The notes below the pieces were generated by a model that had not been told where the DNA came from, did no database searches, and saw nothing but the letters and a program-made list of their open reading frames with translations. The position numbers and the translations under genes are program-made. A stretch of DNA of 64,000 nucleotides from assembly GCA_018894105.1 (NCBI GenBank), contig CM032124.1, forward strand, positions 4,387,501 to 4,451,500. Direction: 5' to 3'. The stretch comes from Jacaranda mimosifolia (Eukaryota > Streptophyta > Magnoliopsida > Lamiales > Bignoniaceae). The stretch's first letter is position 1. Each line of letters opens with the position of its first letter. This document shows positions 45,433 through 53,798 of the stretch, piece by piece.

Positions 45433-46480
45433 ACAATGTGAAAAATGTAAAATTCAAAATTTTTCCAGCCTCATCTGAAAAATATAATTTATCTTATATA
45501 TATAAAATAAATTAATTAATTTTATTTGTAAATAAAAATAAATAAATTATTTAGAAAAAAAAAATACCTCAACCTCAAAATCCTAACCCTAAAAAACACC
45601 CCACCCTCAAAATCCTCACCCTTCTTCCACCACCCAGTACCCACGGCCACCTAGCTAAGCGATCGCATGGGCCATAGTGACCCCACGAGCTTAGCTCATG
45701 GCCACCTGGGCAGGATGGTGCTAGCCATGACTGCCTGCATGGCAGCCTGCCCAAGCAGCCATGGCCAGCGACAGCCAGCCACCTGGCCAGCATTGGCCAT
45801 AGCCTGTGCATGAGTAGCTGCTTGGCTAACATCGGCTATAGCGGCAAGCCAAATTCCTTTTTTTTTTGTTTTTTTTCAAAAAACCACACTCAAACCGCCA
45901 CCCGACCCCTCACACCCCATGGCCATCGGCAATGGTCGGGCTGGGCATGACGGCTGCATATACATTTTTTTTAAAAAAAAAATCCCACCCTCAAAGCTCC
46001 AACCCTTTCTTGACCTCGGCTCACGGCCATGGCAAACCGCCTAGCAGTGGTCGCATATGTTAAGGACATATAAATTGTAACTTTAGCATATCAATTGTAA
46101 TCTCTATACTTTAGATACTTTCCTACCCTAGGATTTTATTTCCTCTTTCATTAGGATTCTGTTCCTTGATTAATGTATAAATTATTTGTTTTCTATCTCT
46201 AGAATTTTATTTCTTCTTTCAGCTATGTAATGTTGTGTATAAATATTTCCTACTTTAATCAACACAACAAGTCCTTTCTCATTGTACTTTTAAGCTTCTT
46301 TATGGTACCGGAGCATTCCGCGCTCTAAAGAGCTTCTAATCCTTGGCCTTCACATCACTTTCTTCCATGGAAAACCAACACCAGCTCCGCCACCTATCTG
46401 CCGATTAACTCAAACCAACCACCCACCCCACAACCTTTTCTTGGCGCCTTTGTAAGCTTCAATCCATCCACCCAATTGCC
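45433..46480. repeat. 1048-bp tandem duplication, unit 2
   Basis: Second copy of 44385-45432. It runs on uninterrupted into the rest of the Copia gag, so this is the copy joined to the full element. Confidence 0.93.
46058..46302 (+). repeat. Copia 5' LTR
   Basis: Starts TGTTAAGGACATA. It contains CTATGTAATGTTGTGTATAA, a TATAAATA-like element and CTCATTGTACTTTTAAG near the end. Confidence 0.87.
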
Positions 46481-49400
46481 CATCAAATTAACGAGTAGTA
46501 AAAATTACCTTACCTGGAAGGCCCAATTTGATCTTCTAATCCTTGGCTATGGATTGACATCCTATTTAGATGGCACATGATTATGTCCTCCATCAAGTCT
46601 TGGCTTCGGCAAGATGGCTTAATTTGTTATCCTCTCATGGCCTCTGTTGATCCTACTATAGCCCCACTTGTAGCTACAGCACCTACTGCTCATGCGGCAT
46701 GGCAGAAACTTGCCCATCAATATGCCAACAGGTCACACACGCGTGTTTGTGGCCTTCGTGAAACACTTAGTCTTATAACCAAAGGGTCCTCCTCTATCTC
46801 TCAATATTTGAATGAAATTTGATGCATTGTAGATGAGTTAGCAATTGCTAGCTATCCTATGCGGCTCGAGGAACTTGTTTTTAAAGCTCTGAGTGATCTT
46901 GACCATGAGTATAATGAGATAAGTGTTGTCATTAGAGCACGTGACACACCCCTCTCCTTCGAAGAATTATATGATAAGCTCATAGGCCATGAAATTTTTC
47001 TTCGTCACAAGCAGGCAAATCGTGATTCGGTCATTATAACTGCTTAATTCAACCAGCAGTCGTCCAACACTACTAGCAAGTCACGAGGTAATACCAACAA
47101 TTGCCGCACCCAGCGACAGCATTCTCCTTCTATGAGTACCCACTTTGGTTCCCGACCACACGAAAATTTTTCTATTCGCAACAACTGGCATCCTAATTAA
47201 AGTAATCTAGGCAGCAACAATAATAAAAATAAGGTTTAATGTTAACACTGTGACAAGTAGGGTCATACAGCAAAAGTTTGTCGTTCTATGACTCATATTG
47301 CCTTTAAACCTCATGCTAATTTTGCTTCTAAAGATGGCGATAATTCAGCAAATTGGGTTATAGATACTGGACCCTTTCACCATATCACATCCAATCCACA
47401 ACACTTGCAATCCTACTCAAAATACACTGGCATAAATGAAGTAATTGTTGGTGATGGTTATGGTATAAAAATCACTCATACAGGCAACAACACTTTAAAC
47501 ACCTCTATTTATTCTTTTGTAGTTAAAGATATTTTATGTTCTCCTTCTATTCAAAAGAACTTAATTTATGTACCTTAATTTTGCTGTCAAAATCGTGCAT
47601 CAGTTGAATTCTATGCCTCTTACTTTGTTGTGAAGGATTTGGAAATGGGGAAGCCTTTAGCTCAAGGACTGAACCAGTGTAGACTTTATCAGTAGACAAG
47701 CCATGGACCTCTCAATAGTCCACACAGCTATCTCACTGCCATTGCCTGTCCGTCTCTTTCTCTTTGGCATTACCGTTTAGGACATCCACATTTTAGGACC
47801 TTAAAACATCTTATTTCGACTTATAAATTGCCTTGTAATTCTTCTTCAAATAACATTTGTAATTCTTGCTTATGCAATAAAAGTCACCGTTTGCCTTTCT
47901 CTGCATCTACTTTAAAAAGTACTAGACCTCTTGAATTACTTTATAGTGATGTTTTCCCCTATTATTTCTGCTGAGGGCTTTTGATTTTATGTCATTTTTG
48001 TTATCACTTCACCAAATATACTTGGCTTTTTCCCCTCAAACACAAATATGATGTTACTCAAGTCTTTCTTTCTTTTAGAACTTTAGTAGAAAATTTTTTT
48101 AACACCTCTATTCTTATTGTTTACTCAGATGGTGGTGGAGAATATGCAGGTCTCTCCAAATTTCTAACTGATCTGGGAATACAACATTTATCTTCCCCTC
48201 CCTATACTCCTAAATGCATAAGTAGTGCTGAACATCGACATCGTCACATGATGGAAATTGCTTTTACCCTCTTACATCAAGTATTTCTCCCGCTTTCCTT
48301 TTGGCCTTTTGCATGTCAAACTGCAGTTTATCTCATAAACCAACTATCAACACCTATTCTCCAATAGTCTTCCCCTTACCAAAAATTATTCAATCATAAT
48401 CCTAACTACCACGACCTCAAAAACTTTGGTCGCTTGTGCTATCCGTGGCTCAACCCTTATGCTACCCACAAGTTACATCCCAAGTCCATACCTTGTGTCT
48501 TTCTTGGTTATTTAGTCAAACATCACTGCTACAAACGTTTTGATACCAACTCTGGCAAGCTCTACTTACCTCGGCACGTGGTGTTCATCGAAAACCAATT
48601 TCCCTTTGAGACTATTTCAACTATCGTTCCTCGACCCCGTGCTATTAATTTATCTCTTTGGCTTGATCTTACACCCACCAGCCATCCTCCGCCAACACCG
48701 ACTCTTTCATTAGTACCGCTAGTTCCTTTATCTGATGGTGTCCCACTAGTTACATTGCTTTCTCCTCGACCATCGCATTCTTCTGCCCCATCATTAACTT
48801 CGCCAACCATGTCTGTGCCTCCATCTCTTCCATGTTCAGTTCCATCTGAAGAGTTTACACTATCCAAGTCTATCGGCACTGAGGTTCATCTATCCTCCAC
48901 ACAACAGGTAAATACTCTTCCCTCCACTTCTCCCATTACTGCTAATCATTTACTGCCACCAGCTCGTATTATTACTCGATCTCATAATAATATTTTCAAA
49001 CCTAAAAAGCTTTTCGATTATTCTGCCTTAGTTGTTGCCACTATTAATCAAATTGTTCCATGCACCTTTGCTCAAGCTGTCTTGCTATGCAAGAAGAACT
49101 TGATGTTATGGTCAACAATAAAACTTGGACTTTGGTTCCTCCTTCCAAGTCTCACAATGTTGTTGGTTGCAAATGGGTATTTCGTATCAAACAAAGAGCT
49201 GATGGTAACCTTGACCGCTACAAAGCGTGCCTTGCCGCCAAAGGTTTTCACCAACTACCTGGTATTAATTTTCATGAAACTTTTAGTCCTGTTGTCAAAC
49301 TAACCACAGTTCATCTTATCCTCAATATTGCAGCATTTTACAAGTTTTCCCTCTATCAGTTGGATGTCAATAATGCCTTTTTACAAGGTATATTGGAAGA

Positions 49401-50530
49401 TGAGGTTTATACACATCAACCACCCAGTTTTGTTAATGCCACTTATCCCAATTATGTTTGTAAGATTCACAAAGCTATCTATGGACTTCGTCAGGCTCCT
49501 CGGGCATGGTATAATGAGCTTCGTCAGTTTTTGATCTCTTTTGGTTTTTGCAATTCTTAGTTGGATACATTGCTTTTTGTTCTATAGGGTGATTCATTTG
49601 TGGTATACATCACAGGCTCCTCTGAAAGTGATATCTCCAAGGTCTATTCTGCTTTGTCCTCTCGGTTTTCTCTTAAGGACATTTCTCCACTAACATACTT
49701 TTTGGGCATTGAGGTCTGTCGAGTTCATTCTGGACTTTTCTTATCTCAAAAGATGTATATAACTGATCTTCTCCAGCGTTTCAGTATGATGGAATCTAAA
49801 GGTACTCGTACGCCCATGTCTACTACTGTTGTACTTAAACTTGATGATGGCTCTGCTTATGCTGACTCCAAACAGTACCGTAGTCTAGTGGGTGCTCTTT
49901 AGTATCTATCTTTCACGAGACCTGACATTGCATTTGCTATCAATCAGCTATCTTAATTTATGCATTAACCATTTGTCCTTCACTGGCAACCAGCCAAAAG
50001 AGTTCTTCAGTATCTGAAGGCTACATAGACCCTTCATCGCATAGTCCGCTTCGCTTAGCTACCTTTTTTAACTCCGATTGGGGTGGAAATCCAAATGATT
50101 GCACTTCTACTGGTGCTTATGTTCTTTTCCTTGGCAGGGCTGCCAGTAGTTGGTCTTATAAGAAACAACATATTGTTGCTCGTTCTTCTACTAAGTCTGA
50201 GTATAAAGCTGTTGCTAACTACACCGCTGAAGTTAATTGGGTTGCTCATGTTATTTGTGAACTTGGTCTCATTCTCCCTACAATCCCGACCATTTACTGT
50301 GATAACTTGGGTGCCACTTATCTTAGTCAAAATCCTCTTTTTCATAGTCGCATGAAGCATGTGGCTATTGATTATCACTTCGTTCGTCAACAAGTTCAAT
50401 CAAATCAGCTTCGAGTTTGCCATATCCATGCTGCTGATCAACTTGCTGACTCCCTCACCAAAGTTGTTTCTGTTGCACTATTTCACAATCATCGGTCCAA
50501 GATTGGCGTCGTTGACACCACGCCTATCTT
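46367..50530 (+). pseudogene. Copia gag-pol polyprotein, broken
   Basis: Gag starts MENQHQLRHLSAD and reads on through frameshifts (LPIKLTSSKNYLTWKAQF, AWQKLAHQYANRSHTRV). The zinc knuckle near 47240-47280 has stops in it (C-HCDK-GHTAKVC). Protease site DTGP lies near 47363 (usually D[ST]GA). GAG-pre-integrase reads HYRLGHPHFRTLKHL. The integrase core holds YSDGGGEYAG (48122) and SPPYTPKCISSAEHRHR, where the QQNG part is altered. RT (49085-49900) has WVFRIKQRADG, LDVNNAFLQG and AIYGLRQAPRAWY, but its YVDD box is missing (see findings). RNase H (50070-50500) has RSSTKSEYKA and IHAADQLADSLTK. Stops near 47045, 47577, 48366, 49558 and 49900 make it dead. Confidence 0.85.
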
Positions 50531-50539
50531 GCGGGGGCA

Positions 50540-50783
50540 TATTAAAGACATAGATTGTAACTTTAGCATATCAATTGTAATCTCTATACTTTAGATACTT
50601 TCCTATTATAGGATTTTATTTCCTCTTTCCTTAGGATTCTGTTTCTTGATTGATATATAAATTATGTGTTTCCTATCTCTAGGATTTTATTTCTTCTTTC
50701 AGCTATGTAATATTGTGTATAAATATTTCCTCCTTTAATCAATTCAACAAGCCCTTTCTCATTGTGCTTTTAAGATTTATGTT
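50540..50783 (+). repeat. Copia 3' LTR
   Basis: Starts TATTAAAGACATAG (first G of TG mutated) and ends AGATTTATGTT. Collinear with the 5' LTR with scattered substitutions. Confidence 0.85.
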
Positions 50784-50788
50784 GCATA

Positions 50789-51409
50789 ATATATAAATAT
50801 ATGTTATATATGTCATATAAAATATATATGTATATCATATACTTACATTAATATAGAAATATATTAAATTTATATTTTTATATAATAATTTTAATAGTTT
50901 TTTTGTTATTTGGAAATTTTTTATTAAATTTTATAATGAGGTGTAAATTTATTATTATTATTTTTTAATGATGTGGCATCCGGCACACGTATCACATTTT
51001 CACCAATTTTTCAGCCTAATTGAGTTATTTCTGGGTTAAGCGTTCACGTGTGCCAATTTCAACTTGGACTAAAATTACAACGATTTTGTCAGCTTGTGGG
51101 CTAAACTAAAATTTCTAAATTAAAAAGAACCAAAAGATGCATGGGCCAAAGTTAGAGATCACATCAAATGTATAAAACGTTTTCCATCTCAAAGTCTCAA
51201 TCTGCTATAAGTTTTGGCATTTTCTGCTAACTAAATAAATCTATGAAATAAAAATAAATCTTCTATAAGATTGTTTTAGTTTTACCAAGGCCTTCCAAGC
51301 CGTCCCACTTAGTTTTAGATCAAATTGTCTTGGTATTTTATATTTTATTTTATATATAAATAATGTTAGATGTATTAAATATACTATTAGAAAATAAAAA
51401 TGGTGACGA
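50789..51409. other. AT-rich intergenic DNA
   Basis: TA-rich stretch 50789-50900; nothing else recognised. Confidence 0.5.
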
Positions 51410-51745
51410 AATAATAGGTGATAAATACAAAACTAGTTACCTGTAATGTAATTATATATATTGAAATGATAAAAAAATTTATTTTGTTACAATAATAATT
51501 TAACAGGCTTAATGTCACAAAACTTGTGTTTAATACATATAAAAATTTTATCCAAAACTATGGTAATAATAATTGTCATTGGGTTGTCACTAGTTGACAA
51601 TAGTAGCAACTTAAAAAATTAGCTTTTATTATCATTGTGTTACATTTTGACAAAATAAAAATTATTATTACTTGAAAAGTATCATTAGTAACATTATAAA
51701 ATTAGTCACTATCAGTTAATATGTCACTTTTTATCAGTGTATTAA
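51410..51745. mobile_element. MITE-like repeat related to 38414-38790 (tentative)
   Basis: Contains GTTGACAATAGTAGCAACTT and CATTTTGACAAAATA as in the earlier copy. It ends with the inverse of CACTGATAAAAAGTGAC. Confidence 0.4.
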
Positions 51746-52109
51746 CTCTAATAAATAGAGGTGTTTATTGGTTGCATTAAAAAAAATACTCATGGAACTC
51801 GTGATACTCATGGGATTGTTGTTTTGAGTTATGAGTGGGACAATGCAAAAAAATGGAGTTAATATTCCTTTGATAGTTTTGAGAGTGGTTGGACAATGGG
51901 TTTTTGGTCCTGGATTTGGATATGTCAAATTAATGATCATGTTGTCCTAGTAAAATTCTATTATAGTGGAAGAAAGAAAATTTTCAAATTTTGCCAAACT
52001 ATGAAAATCTCCGTGTGTTTTATTTTTGTATTATGTCAAGCATTACTTTTGTCATTAAATTTATGAGTGTGATTTGTGACTTCTTGATAAATTAAATTTC
52101 GTACCAAAA
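51746..52109. other. Intergenic DNA, nothing recognised
   Basis: No coding or repeat structure that I can support. Confidence 0.4.
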
Positions 52110-52540
52110 TTGCTTCTTTTGTGTGCCCATCCAAAAGTGATATGGAAGTCTAGTCTCCATCGACCTTTTTTAGATTCTAATGCAAGAATTTGCCTGGAGA
52201 TGAAGAATTCAACGGTGTCTAATTGGGCTTTATAGGCTGCATCTCTGATCATTTGCAGTACTCATGCTGCTTTTTGGTACATGAAAGATTTTTGCAAGAG
52301 AGGATTGCAAGGAAGAGACCTTATTATTGGTCGAGAGATTGAATATATATCTTCTGGCTTTCGAAAATGAATAGGAAATTTGTAATCAGAATGCAATAGC
52401 TACTTTAGAATCTGCACAAGAGAAACTACAGCAGCATAAGCCATCTCTGATGCTACAATTCTCACACAAACAACAAAATGCCGTGCAAAAGCTAAATCAC
52501 TTGTCACAAAGCATGTATTAGCATCTTGGATTGAAACAAT
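52110..52540 (-). pseudogene. Inverted fragment of an R1-like NLR (leader and CC domain)
   Basis: On the minus strand 52540-52445 reproduces the leader of NLR 1 (ATCCAAGATGCTAATA, TTGTTTGTGTGAGAATTGTA). From ATG complement 52442-52444 it encodes MAYAAVVSLVQILK, a stop, LLHSD, then frameshifted FRKPEDI, RSLPCNPLLQKSFMYQKAA and IRDAAYKAQLDTVEFFISRQ. These parallel NLR 1 residues 1-80, including the EDVID-like place (QLDTVEF). Homology fades after about 52110, before the NB-ARC. No functional product is possible. It is closer to NLR 1 than to NLR 2. Confidence 0.82.
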
Positions 52541-53149
52541 ACAGTATGACGATATATTCATTTTCCTTTTTCATTTTTTTTTCCTTCACTTAATTCCTGG
52601 ATTAAAAAAATCTAATAATTATATGATTATATTACAGGTCTAGATGTGACACAAAGTGTATTCACATGAATGAAAATATTAAAAATATACAGCTTGTTAC
52701 TTAACAATTAAAAGAGCTTGTTTAAATTAGCCATTACAGCTAAGATGGCTTGAAGCCAATAAACCTCTTTTGCTAGCAACACTTTGAAAATATAAACAAA
52801 ATTACTTGTATTTTGAACTTGGTGTTCTAAAATGAAGAATTAAGATTAGTTTAATCCCCTAATATAATGGTGCATTAATTTTATTAATATTGTGGAAAAT
52901 CTATACTTTTCTTTCACATTTTAATAAACAAACATTTGATTGTTTAGAAGCAATATTTGTATCTTCTATTTCAATTCGACAAAAATCCATAAAATGAAAT
53001 AAAATATGGACATAAATTGAAATATAATCAGCTTGATATTATATTTATAAATAACAACTTGCTTATACCGTAATATAATGTCGCATAGTTATTGTTCAAT
53101 TTTGATTATTTATTACATTTTTTATTTTATCTTCTATAGTTATACGATT
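52541..53149. other. AT-rich intergenic DNA
   Basis: No gene or clear repeat seen. Confidence 0.5.
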
Positions 53150-53605
53150 TTGAAAAAATCGCAAAAATAGGACCATGACTATGGTTAATTAGCAATGTAG
53201 GACCAAATTTTGGATTAGTACAAAACTAGGACAAAAAATTTTTAAAAAATTGAAAAAAGAGGATATGGGTTACTGAAAAGCATAGTCAGTGCATGTGATT
53301 GTTTTTGTGGTGTTTGCATGGTGCATATGTGGAACACCGATGTAGATGTCACATAAGCAATCTCCGATACTGACTATGCTTTTGGATAACCCATGTATTC
53401 TTTTTTTAATTTTTTAAGAATTTTGGTCCTAACACCGACATATGCACGGTGCAAATAATTTCCGACACTGACTATACTTTTAGATAACCCATGTCCTCTT
53501 TTTTTTTTTTTTTAAAAAAATTAGTCTTAATTTTATACTATCTCAATTTTCGATTCTACGTTGTGGATTGAACATAGGTACGGGCATATTTTTACAATTT
53601 ACACT
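53150..53605. mobile_element. Fold-back / MITE element upstream of NLR 2
   Basis: Two arms of about 150 bp are inverted copies. The left has GAGGATATGGGTTACTGAAAAG and CATAGTCAGTG (53258-53300). The right has CACTGACTATACTTTTAGATAACCCATGTCCTC (53465-53498), whose inverse pairs with it. A second, inner copy of the inverse arm sits at 53371-53397. The outer parts (AAAAATAGGACCATGACTATG; inverse AAAAATATGCCCGTACCTATG) also pair. No transposase. Confidence 0.6.
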
Positions 53606-53798
53606 AATGATTTTCGTTGAGAGCCTGTATCGCTCTGCTAAGGAAAATAATTTTCAGAGAGCCCAATTAACAGCATGAGCCTTTATCCTATAGTCATAAT
53701 TCATATGATTTTCACTGACAGCCTGTATCGCACTGTGAGGAAAAAGCAAAACCCTGGAACAAAGGTTAGTTCAGTTCGCTGAGAGGAGTTGATTAGAG
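53606..53798 (+). promoter_or_regulatory. Proximal upstream region of NLR 2
   Basis: Contains a direct repeat: GATTTTCGTTGAGAGCCTGTATCGCTCTG (about 53611) and GATTTTCACTGACAGCCTGTATCGCACTG (about 53709). The second copy ends some 60 bp before the start codon, so they may be in the leader or core promoter. No clear TATA box. Confidence 0.4.

Larger units (their letters stand above)
46058..50783 (+). mobile_element. Ty1-copia retrotransposon with short LTRs
   Basis: 245-bp 5' LTR (46058-46302), PBS TGGTACCGGAGC (46303-46314), broken gag-pol (46367-50530), purine stretch GCGGGGGCA before the 3' LTR, and 244-bp 3' LTR (50540-50783). GCATA stands before the 5' LTR (46053-46057, also 45005-45009) and after the 3' LTR (50784-50788), giving a 5-bp target duplication. 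Integrase lies before RT, so it is Copia. Confidence 0.88.

Noticed and set aside
48434..49303. 289-codon frame as a host gene
   Set aside because: Its beginning is the integrase C-terminal part of the Copia polyprotein. The rest is the linker before RT and then the wrong frame.
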